Source: GCA-016699445 sp964555055
Lineage (GTDB): Bacteria > UBA10199 > JACPAL01 > GCA-016699445
Reading direction: 5' to 3'
Length of the DNA stretch: 64,000 nt
Assembly: GCA_964555055.1 (NCBI GenBank)
Contig: CAZKQW010000001.1
Location: 248,001 to 312,000 of the forward strand
The notes beneath the pieces were generated by a model that was not told where the DNA came from, did no database searches, and was given only the letters and a program-made list of their open reading frames with translations. A program made the translations under genes and the position numbers. Shown here piece after piece: positions 33,625 through 42,420 of this stretch (positions are counted from its first letter, which is position 1; each line of letters begins with the position of its first letter).

Positions 33625-35805
33625 TCAATCCCTCACCCGTTCGGCGCTAATGACGCCTTTTATTTTGGAGAGTGCTTTGATGAGACTTTGAAGGTGCTTT
33701 AGATCTTGGATGCCGATTTCGAAATTGTTGACCATCTTTTGGTCGCCGATCGAGCGGCAGGAGGCTTGGTTAATATTGACGCCGAGGTCAGAGATGATGC
33801 GGCTAATGTCCGCAAGAAGCCCCGGCTTATCGATGCAAATCACGCGAATCTTCGTGCTGGTCGGGTCGGTGGCCTTGACGTTCCATGCCGCCTCCAACCG
33901 CCGCGTCTTGTCGGAGGCCAGCACCTTGCTGCAGTCCGACGAGTGGATGGTCACACCGCGCCCACGCGTAATGAAGCCGACGATCGAATCGCCTGGGATC
34001 GGGTTACAGCACTTGGCGAGCGAGATCATGACGTCATCATAGCCTCCAACACGCACACGGCCTCGGCTACGCTCGAAGGCTTTTTTGAAGATGCGGCTGA
34101 TCGTGCTTTCCTTAGCGGCTTCTTGTTGAGCCATTTCGTCGAGCGTCTCCTTGGGTAGGAGGGAAGCAACCACTTGGTGGGCGGACAGTTTGCCGTAACC
34201 TACGAGAATGAAGAGCTGCTTCTCGTCTTTAATGTGGCGACTTTCGAGAAAAGATAGAAATGCCTCGCCTTTATAAGTCTTGGCGGGACTTAATCCATAG
34301 CGGTCCAATTCCTTTTCCAATAAATCCTGACCCAGCTTGCCGGCGCGCGTGGATTGCTCTTCACGAAGGTGCTGGCGGATTTTCGCCTTGGCGCGGGAAG
34401 TTTGCGCGTATTTCAACCAATCTCGAGAGGGGTAATGTCCGTCTTGCGTAATGATCTCTACCGTATCGCCGCTTTTCATGCGGTAGCGTAGCGGCACCAG
34501 CTTTCCGTTAACGCGAGCTCCGACGCATTTGTTCCCGACTTCCGTATGGACGGAATAGGCGAAGTCGACCGGTGTCGATCCCGCCGGAAATTCGCGGATA
34601 TCTCCTTTCGGCGTGAAAACGTAGACGTCGCTCGCGAAGAGGTCGAGCTTCACCGTATCCAAGTATTCCGCGGGATCCGAGAGATCCTTTTGCCATTCCA
34701 TGAATTGGCGGATCCACCGGTACTTCATCTCGTCCTTGAGGTTGATTTCGCCGCCTTCTTTGTAATTCCAATGGGCCGCGATGCCCCAGTCCGCCACCTC
34801 ATGCATCTCGCGCGTGCGGATTTGAAATTCAACCCGATAACCCTTAGGACCGATCACCGTCGTGTGGAGGGATTGGTAATTATTCATCTTAGGCATGCCG
34901 ATGTAGTCCTTGAAACGACCGGGCACCGGTTTCCATAGGGAATGAACGAAGCCTAAGGTTTCATAGCATTGGGGGATAGAATTCACGATGACCCTCAATG
35001 CGAGCAAATCGTAGATCTGCTCGAATTCGACGTGTTGCTCTTCCATCTTACGATAAATACTGTAAACGTGCTTGATACGCGCCTGCAGGTCCGGCCTTAT
35101 CCCATACTCCTGCAATTTCTCGTTTAACTTCACTTTCATCTCTTCGATGGATTTCCCCGTGAGCTTCTCAAGGGCCGTGGCCTTCTCCGTCAGGGTTTCC
35201 CAAAGTTGGGGTTTCAAATATTTAAGGGAGAGGTTTTCCAGATCCAACTTCAGTTCCTGCATCCCAAGACGGCCGGCGATGGGGGCGTAAATGTCCAAAG
35301 TCTCCTGGGAAATGAGGATCTGTTTATCCTCCGGCATGTGTTGCATCGTCTGCATGTTATGCAGGCGGTCGGCGAGTTTCACCAGGATGACCCGGATGTC
35401 GTCGGCCATCGCCATGAACATCTTCCTAAAATTCTCAGCCTGCCGCTGTTCCTTGCTGTTGAAGTTGATCTTGGAAAGCTTCGTGACGGCGTCGACGAGC
35501 TTGGCGATCTGGGGTCCGAAAAGCTGCTTAATGTCGTCTACGGTGGCGAGCGTGTCCTCGACCGTATCATGGAGGAAGCCCGTCGCGATGGACGGTGCGT
35601 CCAGGTGCATCTTAGCCAAGATATGGGCGACGGCCAAGGGATGGATAAGGTAAGGTTCGCCGGAGCGGCGCATCTGGCCCTGATGGACCTTGGCCGAATA
35701 CACGTAGGCCTTGCGGATGAGGTCCAAATCGGCGTTGGGATTATAGCTTTCGACTTCGGCGAGGATGTCTTCGAAACGCAGTGTGCTGTCGGCCATTGAC
35801 GCCAT
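33625..35805 (-). CDS. rel: Bifunctional (p)ppGpp synthetase/hydrolase
   Basis: 726 residues in the normal Rel/SpoT order: HD hydrolase domain (FLHDTVEDT, VKLADRLHNM), RelA/SpoT synthetase domain (IYDLLALRVIV, YQSLHTTVIGPKG, FQIRT), TGS domain (VYVFTPKGDIREFPAGSTPVDFAYSVHT), a cysteine-containing conserved segment (KCCNPIPGD) and a C-terminal ACT domain (IDKPGLLADISRIISDLGVNI). Both catalytic domains keep their signature residues, so it should make and degrade (p)ppGpp in the stringent response. Alternative start at 35796 removes three residues. Confidence 0.97.
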   Translation of the reverse strand: MASMADSTLRFEDILAEVESYNPNADLDLIRKAYVYSAKVHQGQMRRSGEPYLIHPLAVAHILAKMHLDAPSIATGFLHDTVEDTLATVDDIKQLFGPQIAKLVDAVTKLSKINFNSKEQRQAENFRKMFMAMADDIRVILVKLADRLHNMQTMQHMPEDKQILISQETLDIYAPIAGRLGMQELKLDLENLSLKYLKPQLWETLTEKATALEKLTGKSIEEMKVKLNEKLQEYGIRPDLQARIKHVYSIYRKMEEQHVEFEQIYDLLALRVIVNSIPQCYETLGFVHSLWKPVPGRFKDYIGMPKMNNYQSLHTTVIGPKGYRVEFQIRTREMHEVADWGIAAHWNYKEGGEINLKDEMKYRWIRQFMEWQKDLSDPAEYLDTVKLDLFASDVYVFTPKGDIREFPAGSTPVDFAYSVHTEVGNKCVGARVNGKLVPLRYRMKSGDTVEIITQDGHYPSRDWLKYAQTSRAKAKIRQHLREEQSTRAGKLGQDLLEKELDRYGLSPAKTYKGEAFLSFLESRHIKDEKQLFILVGYGKLSAHQVVASLLPKETLDEMAQQEAAKESTISRIFKKAFERSRGRVRVGGYDDVMISLAKCCNPIPGDSIVGFITRGRGVTIHSSDCSKVLASDKTRRLEAAWNVKATDPTSTKIRVICIDKPGLLADISRIISDLGVNINQASCRSIGDQKMVNNFEIGIQDLKHLQSLIKALSKIKGVISAERVRD

Positions 35806-35895
35806 TATGCGGAGTTTAAAAATAGGGTCAAGTTTTGGGTGCCTTGGAAAAAAAATCAGCCGCTAATAGCCTTGTATTCAGAGCTCGTATTTTCA

Positions 35896-36420
35896 TTATA
35901 CAAAACTCACCCGATGTTCCAACGGGTCAACCCAAGGCTGGGCATGATGAAGATTACAATAAACCCAGCCTCGCTTGATGATCCCTTCGAATGAGTTCCT
36001 CATCCATGCTTCCATTTCCTGCGATGTCATACGGAAGTTTTTAGGAACTTTGAAATAGCAGGCTACGCGTGACGCTTCATGCTCTGGAAAGTTTCTTCGT
36101 TTCCACCGATGCATCATTCCGATCCACGACTTTGGATCGAAATGTTCGCTAGCAATGAAGTGGAAGAAAAAATCGGCAGGTTCTTCTATGGATCCGATTC
36201 TAATATCACCAGGCCCCGAATTAAAAGCGAAAAAGCCTGTCCTAACGAATACACTATCTCTCGTTTCCGAGTGAAAATGAGGCGTACGTTCGCCGAACTT
36301 CTCTAAACGCTCTCTAATGAATTCCTTTAATGGACTACGCGTCTCATTAAAGTCGAAACCGCTAAAATCGCCGCTAACCGCTCTTCTAATCGTCGCTTTC
36401 TCCCAGACTCTGATTGCCAA
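35896..36420 (-). CDS. Unknown protein, probable C-terminal part of a frameshifted gene
   Basis: 174 residues (TTG start) with an ordinary protein-like composition. The clear interior begins at RRAVSGDFSGFDFNETRSPLKEFIRERLEKFG and ends ...HAQPWVDPLEHRVSFV. In-frame sequence continues upstream only to a TAG just before residue -11, while the adjacent frame carries a long open stretch (36327-36593). A one-base loss in the run of T at about 36421-36425 would join the two into a single protein of about 230 residues. No family recognised, so this is a weak call. Confidence 0.55.
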   Translation of the reverse strand: MAIRVWEKATIRRAVSGDFSGFDFNETRSPLKEFIRERLEKFGERTPHFHSETRDSVFVRTGFFAFNSGPGDIRIGSIEEPADFFFHFIASEHFDPKSWIGMMHRWKRRNFPEHEASRVACYFKVPKNFRMTSQEMEAWMRNSFEGIIKRGWVYCNLHHAQPWVDPLEHRVSFV

Positions 36421-36593
36421 AAATCGACCGCGCGCCTTAAAGCGGATGTTCTAGCCCGATTCTCGTAAGATAAAGGAGTAGCAGGCTTAAGCGAAGAGGG
36501 ATCGCCCAAAATCAATTCAGGATACCTTGTAGATTTGTAATAGCCGGAAATAAAGGGCAGGGAAAAACTACAGTTCGCGGATCGGATAATCAT
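36327..36593 (-). CDS. Possible N-terminal part of the frameshifted gene
   Basis: 88 residues in the adjacent reading frame, overlapping the previous entry by 94 bases. It starts at an ATG at 36593 (MIIRSANCSFSLPF). Joined to the 174-residue frame at the T run it would give one continuous protein of about 230 residues. Beyond the T run (after about residue 57) this frame probably turns into non-coding sequence. It may equally be a chance frame; an assembly error and a true pseudogene cannot be distinguished here. Confidence 0.4.
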   Translation of the reverse strand: MIIRSANCSFSLPFISGYYKSTRYPELILGDPSSLKPATPLSYENRARTSALRRAVDFWQSESGRKRRLEERLAAILAVSTLMRRVVH

Positions 36594-36682
36594 ACCCGCA
36601 AGTTATCGCATATTTGAGGGAAAAGTTTCTTTTTACTTTTTATTTTTTGAACCCTTAGAATCTCTCAACGTTACTAAGGCCA

Positions 36683-37252
36683 TTAACGGGAAGAGAGAAT
36701 AATATCCCTCACTTCGGCATAAGCCCGCTCGATATCGTCATTTATCACAACGCGGTCAAAATGGTCCTTTTCCAGAAGCTGTTCCTGCGCGTCCTTCAGG
36801 CGCCTCTTCAAGGAGGCCTCGTTCTCGGTTTGGCGGCGGCGTAAGCGCTCCTCGAGGGCTTCGAGGGACGGGGGCATCAGGAAGACGGTGAGGCTATCCG
36901 GGAAGGCTTTCTTCACGCTCAAAGCCCCGCGCGTGTCTACATCCAAGACCGTGTCCAGTCCGGCGTCCCGCCGCTTCATCAAAGGGGCCTTTGGGGTCCC
37001 GTAAAAATACCCGTGCACGTCCTCGTATTCGAAAAATTCGCCGGCCGCGATCATATCGCGGAACTTTTCTTCGCCCACGAAATAATAATCGACGCCTTCC
37101 CTTTCGCCCGCACGGGGCTTCCGGGTCGTGCAGGAAATGGAACATTCGATGTCGGGTATGTCCTTCAACAGGCGATTGACCAAAGTCGTTTTACCCGCGC
37201 CTGAAGGGGCGGATAGCACGAAAAAGCGGCCTTTTTTAGGTGTGGAAGGCAT
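36683..37252 (-). CDS. gmk: Guanylate kinase
   Basis: 189 residues. P-loop at SAPSGAGKTTL, then the GMP-binding SCTTRKPRAGEREGVDYYFV, the YGTPK segment and VLDVDTRGA, all as in bacterial GMP kinases. It phosphorylates GMP to GDP. Last gene of the minus-strand envelope/translation run, 8 bases after yicC, an arrangement (yicC-gmk) that is widespread. Confidence 0.97.
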   Translation of the reverse strand: MPSTPKKGRFFVLSAPSGAGKTTLVNRLLKDIPDIECSISCTTRKPRAGEREGVDYYFVGEEKFRDMIAAGEFFEYEDVHGYFYGTPKAPLMKRRDAGLDTVLDVDTRGALSVKKAFPDSLTVFLMPPSLEALEERLRRRQTENEASLKRRLKDAQEQLLEKDHFDRVVINDDIERAYAEVRDIILSSR

Positions 37253-37260
37253 GTCCCATC

Positions 37261-38112
37261 CTACTCGACGTTTTGGATTTGTTCACGGACTTTTTCGAGT
37301 TCGCTCTTGAACTCGATGACGCGGTGGGAGATTTCCACTCCGAAGGATTTCGACCCGATCGTGTTGATTTCGCGACCCATCTCTTGAATCAGGAAGTCGA
37401 ACTTACGTCCTACCGGATTCTTATCCTGGAGGTATTTTTCGAACTCCTTAAGATGGCTCTGGAGGCGCACGATTTCCTCCGTCACGTCCGCCTTCTCGAC
37501 CGCGATGGCCGCTTCTTGGATGGCGCGATCCTCCGGCATATTCGCTCGCTGGAGGCGTTCGACGACTTTGCGGTGGCGGTCATGGCCATGTTGTTTTGAA
37601 TGGGTTTGAACGTACTTTAAGAGGCTTTTGAGCTTTTTAAGCTCGCTCTGGAGCCACTTTTTCAACCTTAAGCCTTCGCGCTCCCTCATTTTGCGCAAGT
37701 GCTGGAGAGCTTCTCCGACAAGGTTCAGAAGAGGACCACGAAGCGTCTCGATATCCTCCCGCGAAGAAGAAACCCCGGTGAGAGTCCGGTACGTCAAGAG
37801 ATCGCTTAATGTGATCTCTCCGGAGAGCTGCAGCTCCTGCTTTATTTTTTTTAAAACATGAAACGCTTTCCTCGACTGGTCGAGTTCCGCGTCGTCCCGG
37901 GAAGCCATCTCTTCCTTCAGAAAGAGATCGAACTTGCCGCGGGAAAAGAGTTCCCGGATCTTCCTTTGAATATCCCCTTCTAACGAAGAATATTTTCCGG
38001 GGAAGCGCAAGGACACTTCGATGAAACGATGGTTTACCGACCGCGTCTCGATGAAGACGTGCGAGCGTCCCGCCGTCCCGCGCGCGATCCCGAATCCTGT
38101 CATCGACCTCAT
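37261..38112 (-). CDS. yicC: YicC-family endoribonuclease-like protein
   Basis: 283 residues. Family features: MRSMTGFGIARG N-terminus, ETRSVNHRFIEVSLRFPGKY, and the C-terminal GRKFDFLIQEMGREINTIGSKS. YicC proteins have been linked to RNA decay in E. coli. The first of two near ATGs is preferred because AGGAGG lies six bases upstream. Ten bases after the Trm112-FHA gene. Confidence 0.95.
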   Translation of the reverse strand: MRSMTGFGIARGTAGRSHVFIETRSVNHRFIEVSLRFPGKYSSLEGDIQRKIRELFSRGKFDLFLKEEMASRDDAELDQSRKAFHVLKKIKQELQLSGEITLSDLLTYRTLTGVSSSREDIETLRGPLLNLVGEALQHLRKMREREGLRLKKWLQSELKKLKSLLKYVQTHSKQHGHDRHRKVVERLQRANMPEDRAIQEAAIAVEKADVTEEIVRLQSHLKEFEKYLQDKNPVGRKFDFLIQEMGREINTIGSKSFGVEISHRVIEFKSELEKVREQIQNVE

Positions 38113-38122
38113 CGATAGCCTC

Positions 38123-38803
38123 CTATTGCAATCTTAGTTTTGTGCTTCCCAAGGCGATCAAGTCTCCAGACTTCAAGAGACGCGACTCCACTTCGGCTCC
38201 ATTAACGAAAGTCCCATTTTTGCTGACGAGGTCCAGAATACCGATCGCTCCCGACTCGTCGTAGAAGATCATGGCATGAAGGCGCGATATGGAGATGTCT
38301 CTTACCTGAACGTCGGGGCCTCGGAGGAAACCCCCTAAATGTTCGACGCCCTGACCCGCCCCATGGCTCGCCGTCTTATTCGCACTGTCCTTTTTAAATT
38401 GAGTGGAAAGATACTGCATGACTAACTTCTTGGAGGCTTCGTCCAAAGCGAGAGCCGGGTCGAAATTGAATATCTTCGTCTTTTCCACCTCGTCCACGGA
38501 ACGGCCAATGGCTCGGCAGGTCCCTTGGTCCACACGAATCTCTTCCCCCTTTTGCTTACCCTCGACCACTAAAAACACGGCTTGAGCATCCTCCGCTTTA
38601 CGTAAAGAAATTTCCCCGGGAGTGTCTTTATTGACAGTCGGCAAAGCCGTCGCCTCCTCGACGAGGAGATGGGGAACGCCCTCACGTATCGGATAAACTA
38701 CGAGACACGCTTCACAGACAGCCCCTAGTTCATCCGTGGAGAGTGTAAGAGCGCCCTTACATTTAGGACAGGCTAAGAGATCGAAAAGTTCGTTCAGCGC
38801 CAT
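38123..38803 (-). CDS. Trm112-like zinc ribbon fused to an FHA domain
   Basis: 226 residues. Residues 1 to about 50 resemble the Trm112/UPF0434 zinc-ribbon (LLACPKCKGAL, VCEACLVVYPIREGVPHLL), and the C-terminal half carries FHA motifs (AIGRSVDEV, VRDISISRLHAMIF, VSKNGTFVNG). About 65 unusual residues lie inside the FHA region between the first and second motif. It is placed after ompH in the envelope operon, five bases away, with AAGGAT before the ATG. The fusion suggests a phosphopeptide-reading regulator; no target is visible. Confidence 0.85.
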   Translation of the reverse strand: MALNELFDLLACPKCKGALTLSTDELGAVCEACLVVYPIREGVPHLLVEEATALPTVNKDTPGEISLRKAEDAQAVFLVVEGKQKGEEIRVDQGTCRAIGRSVDEVEKTKIFNFDPALALDEASKKLVMQYLSTQFKKDSANKTASHGAGQGVEHLGGFLRGPDVQVRDISISRLHAMIFYDESGAIGILDLVSKNGTFVNGAEVESRLLKSGDLIALGSTKLRLQ

Positions 38804-38808
38804 TATCC

Positions 38809-39345
38809 TTACTTCTCGGTATCCTTTAATGGGCCGCTGAACTTAGAATTGTAGGCCTTGATAACTTGATCTGTCAGGTCTTCTTTGGAAGCCACATAAA
38901 GAACGGTATCCGCCGAAGATTCCATGACCAACGTAAAACCACCACCCTTACCGATGTCGGCGGTGACCGTCTTGAGATTTTGGAGTATTTGGGAAGTCAT
39001 CTTAGACTCGCGCGCCATTAACTCATCACGATAACCGGCGAAATTCTTCTGGAGTTCGGTGTACTTCTCTTGAAAAGTCTTCTGCTTGGCGATGAGAGCG
39101 TCCTGGGACAGAACGGCCTTTTGCTTTTCGAATTCCGCCTGCATCTTCTTTAATTCATCCTCTTGGATTTGCAGCTTCTTTTGCTTGGCGTCGAATTCGG
39201 ACTTGAGGGCGGCCTTGGCCTTTTTCCCCTGTTCGACTTCGTTCAAAGCCTTTTGAAAATTCACGGTGCCGATCTTTATATCAGCGGCATAGGATGATGC
39301 CGTCATCAGGACTACGGCCATCAAAGATAAAATCGATTTCTTCAT
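38809..39345 (-). CDS. OmpH/Skp-type periplasmic chaperone
   Basis: 178 residues. Signal peptide (MKKSILSLMAVVLMTASSYAA), then KIGTVNFQKALNEVEQGKKAKAALKSEFDAKQKKL, the classic OmpH start, a long coiled-coil tentacle and a beta-return (GGGFTLVMESSADTVLYV). It holds unfolded outer-membrane proteins. The start is the ATG at 39345, preceded by AAAAGGAG; an earlier in-frame ATG at 39408 would spoil the signal peptide. Located 69 bases after bamA, the normal bamA-skp order. Confidence 0.94.
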   Translation of the reverse strand: MKKSILSLMAVVLMTASSYAADIKIGTVNFQKALNEVEQGKKAKAALKSEFDAKQKKLQIQEDELKKMQAEFEKQKAVLSQDALIAKQKTFQEKYTELQKNFAGYRDELMARESKMTSQILQNLKTVTADIGKGGGFTLVMESSADTVLYVASKEDLTDQVIKAYNSKFSGPLKDTEK

Positions 39346-39414
39346 GATACTCGCTCCTTTTCGTCTTATTTTTTTGGGCCTTATCTGATGGGGAGGCTTT
39401 AAAGACAAGTGATT

Positions 39415-41721
39415 TTAGAAAAAACTCCCGATCGTGAAGTTGAAGATCACGGGATCCTCGCCGGGTTCGCGATGGATGGGCAACCCCCATTCGAAACGCA
39501 AGGGACCGAAGGGGGAATTCCAACGCAAGCCGAACCCATAATTACTTCTTAGGTTCTTGATCGAGAAATTCTCCTCTTCGGAAAAGGCGTTTCCGGTGTC
39601 GAAGAAAGTCACTGCCTTAAAACCGGCGGGATCGTATAAGGGCAGCTCGAGCTCGAGGTTTAGTTGCAGCATTTTATTGCCCCCAAAGACGAACCGATGG
39701 TCGCCTCCGATCGACGAGACGGGCACTCGAACGCTCGGGCCCACGCTTCGTAGGAAATACCCGCGGAGGAAATTGACCCCTCCCAGGAAGTATCTTTCGG
39801 AAAGAGGCACCGGATCCGAACCGGTGCTTTCTATCTGAGCCATCGTGAAGTTCAGTTTTCCGACGATTTTCTTCCATAAAGGTTGGTAGTAGCGGAAATT
39901 CTCGGAGATACGAACGAAGTTATTGTCTCCCCCCAAACCGGCGAACTCGGTCGTAAAACTCTGGTACATGCCCGAAGAGGGAAAGAGTCGGTTGTTGCGG
40001 GTATCGCGGATGAGCGACATGCCGACGCTGGAGGTGAGGCCGGAGAGATTGTTGGCGAAGACGGCCGGCACCGTGGTGGTGAAGTCGCTGATCTCCACGT
40101 CCTCGATTTGATAGGTGAGCCGAAAAGTGGAATAGTCGAAAATGCGGTGTCCCAACGTCGCACTCCCACCGAAGGACTTGCGGTCGAAGTCTGAGTAGAC
40201 GTTGATCGTGCGGAAACCGGAAATGCCCAGGATCCATTGCGAATCGAGGAAAGACGGATCCTCCAAAGATAGAACGAAGAGTTGGCGTCGCGACGACGCT
40301 TCCACGGAGAACTGTCCGCTGATCCCGTAGCCCAGGAAATTCTCCTTCGCCAAGGATGCCGTCAGGATGAATTTTTCCACCGAAGAGAAACCGGCCCCGA
40401 TCGAAAACTGTCCCGTCTGCCTTTCCTTCACCGAAATGTTGATTTGGATGCGGTCATCCGAAGAACCCCGCGGCGTCGCAAAATTCACCTCCTCGAAGTA
40501 ACCGAGGGCCTGGACGCGTTGTTGGGATTCACGAAGGCGGGATTCGTTATAAAGGGTGTTCTCTTTGATCTTCAACTCGCGGCGGATGACCTTATCACGA
40601 GTCACCGAATTCCCTGAAATATTGATTTTTTCGATGTAAACGCGCGGACCGCGCTGGACCGTGTACGTCACGTCGGCGGTCTTATCGTCATCGTTGGGGA
40701 GAATCATGGGATTGATGTTCGCGAACGCGTATCCCTGATCTCCGTAGAGGGCGGAGAGCATCTGCAGATCTTCTTCTACTTTTTGCCGCGAATAATACTG
40801 GCCGGCTTTCAAAACCAGTTTGGAGTCCATCTCCTGCTTGGTCGTCAAGATCTCGCCCTGAACTTCCACCTGCCGGACTTTATACTTTTCGCCTTCCGTG
40901 ATGTGGTATGTGACCGTGATCGACTTCCGGTCACGCGACAGATAGATTTTAGGACTGCCGACTTTAACCTTCAAATAACCGTTATTTTGGTAAAAATAAA
41001 CGAGGAAGGCGCTGTCCCTCTTCACCATTTCCTCTTGATACTTACCGCCTCCCGTCAGCCACGAGAAATAGCTCCTCGCCTTAGTCTTGATCTTGGAACG
41101 TAATTCAGCGTCCGAGAAAACCTTATTGCCGATGAAATTAACGCGCGCCACCCGAACCGGCTCGCGCTCGTGGATGCGAAATATCAGCTCTTGGTTATCG
41201 CCCGTCGGCTCCTTTTTGAATTCCGTCGTGATTTCCGCCAGATGATACCCTTCCTTGGCGTAATGTTCCCGGATCTTTCGGATCGTATTCGAAAGACGTA
41301 CGGAATCGAGCGGTGAGAAGGCTTTTACCTCGCTCAGTTCCCGCAGCTTATCTTCTTTTACCTTCTTATTACCCTCAAAAGTGATCTTAGTGACGTTCGT
41401 ACGCTCCGTAACCGTCACGATGAGCCTGAGGCCTCCCGCTACATTGACCCTCTCAAACTTTACATCGGAAAAAGACCCCATGCGGTAGAGGTTTTTCACA
41501 TCCTTTTGGATCTTGTCGGGGGAATACGACGAGCCGATCCGGCTCTCGAGGGTGGCAATGATAGCCCGGGTCTCCACCCTTTGATTCCCGTTCACTTGGA
41601 TTTCCCGAATCATGAGGTCGGCAAGGGAAACATCAGGCAAGACGGAAATAAGAAGGAACAGCAGAGCCGCTAAGGATCGCTTCAAGATATAGGGGAAAGA
41701 TAAAGGACGGTCGCGTTTCAT
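39415..41721 (-). CDS. bamA: Outer membrane protein assembly factor BamA
   Basis: 768 residues. Signal peptide (to about residue 35), five POTRA domains beginning MIREIQVNGNQRVETRAI, and a C-terminal 16-strand barrel with SERYFLGGVNFLRGY (the VRGF/Y loop) and a terminal aromatic (SFF). It inserts beta-barrel proteins into the outer membrane. It lies in the lolC/E-lolD-bamA-ompH run, 15 bases after lolD. Confidence 0.97.
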   Translation of the reverse strand: MKRDRPLSFPYILKRSLAALLFLLISVLPDVSLADLMIREIQVNGNQRVETRAIIATLESRIGSSYSPDKIQKDVKNLYRMGSFSDVKFERVNVAGGLRLIVTVTERTNVTKITFEGNKKVKEDKLRELSEVKAFSPLDSVRLSNTIRKIREHYAKEGYHLAEITTEFKKEPTGDNQELIFRIHEREPVRVARVNFIGNKVFSDAELRSKIKTKARSYFSWLTGGGKYQEEMVKRDSAFLVYFYQNNGYLKVKVGSPKIYLSRDRKSITVTYHITEGEKYKVRQVEVQGEILTTKQEMDSKLVLKAGQYYSRQKVEEDLQMLSALYGDQGYAFANINPMILPNDDDKTADVTYTVQRGPRVYIEKINISGNSVTRDKVIRRELKIKENTLYNESRLRESQQRVQALGYFEEVNFATPRGSSDDRIQINISVKERQTGQFSIGAGFSSVEKFILTASLAKENFLGYGISGQFSVEASSRRQLFVLSLEDPSFLDSQWILGISGFRTINVYSDFDRKSFGGSATLGHRIFDYSTFRLTYQIEDVEISDFTTTVPAVFANNLSGLTSSVGMSLIRDTRNNRLFPSSGMYQSFTTEFAGLGGDNNFVRISENFRYYQPLWKKIVGKLNFTMAQIESTGSDPVPLSERYFLGGVNFLRGYFLRSVGPSVRVPVSSIGGDHRFVFGGNKMLQLNLELELPLYDPAGFKAVTFFDTGNAFSEEENFSIKNLRSNYGFGLRWNSPFGPLRFEWGLPIHREPGEDPVIFNFTIGSFF

Positions 41722-41736
41722 GTGGAGGAAGGGTCG

Positions 41737-42408
41737 CTACCCTTGAAGGGTTCCATCATCAAGTCGAATTATTCTAGGAAATCTCCGGGCGATCTCCTGG
41801 TTATGGGTCACGACGATTAGGGCGATTCCGCTTTCCTCATGAACCTTCATTAAAAGGTCAATCAAGCGTTGGCTGTTTTCATGGTCGAGGTTTCCCGTAG
41901 GTTCGTCGGCGCAAACGAGCCTCGGTTCCGTCACGAGGGCACGCGCCACAGCCACGCGCTGTTGCTCTCCCCCTGACATCTCTGAGGGTCGATGGTGGAG
42001 ACGGTGATCGACGCCTAAGGCGGCTAAATAATGCTTCGCCCGCTCATAGGCCGACTTATCTCCACGCATGAGCAGAGGCATGGCGGCGTTCTCTAAGGCC
42101 GTGAATTCAGGCATTAAATGATGGAACTGAAACACAAAACCGATGGATCGATTGCGAAAATCGGAAAGTTCTCGATCGCTCAGCCGTCCCAGAGATTTCC
42201 CGTCGAAGATCACTTCTCCCGCGTCTGGGATCTCGAGACCGCTTAAAACATGAAGTAACGTGCTCTTCCCCGCTCCCGAAGCCCCCAAGAGGACCGAACG
42301 ACTTTTAAAAGGGAATGCCAACGAAATCCCCTTCAGGACTTCGGTCCGTGCGACTCCGCTTCCATAGCCTTTCCTGACGTCACGACATTCCAACAGGACA
42401 TCGGTCAT
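41737..42408 (-). CDS. lolD: Lipoprotein-releasing ABC transporter ATPase LolD
   Basis: 223 residues, ABC ATPase of the MacB/LolD group: Walker A GASGAGKST, signature MSGGEQQR, Walker B LVCADEPTGNLD and the switch His in VVTHNQE. It powers release of lipoproteins from the inner membrane with the two membrane subunits encoded just upstream (12 bases). GGAGAAATT precedes its ATG. Confidence 0.95.
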   Translation of the reverse strand: MTDVLLECRDVRKGYGSGVARTEVLKGISLAFPFKSRSVLLGASGAGKSTLLHVLSGLEIPDAGEVIFDGKSLGRLSDRELSDFRNRSIGFVFQFHHLMPEFTALENAAMPLLMRGDKSAYERAKHYLAALGVDHRLHHRPSEMSGGEQQRVAVARALVTEPRLVCADEPTGNLDHENSQRLIDLLMKVHEESGIALIVVTHNQEIARRFPRIIRLDDGTLQG

Positions 42409-42420
42409 AATTTCTCCGTT

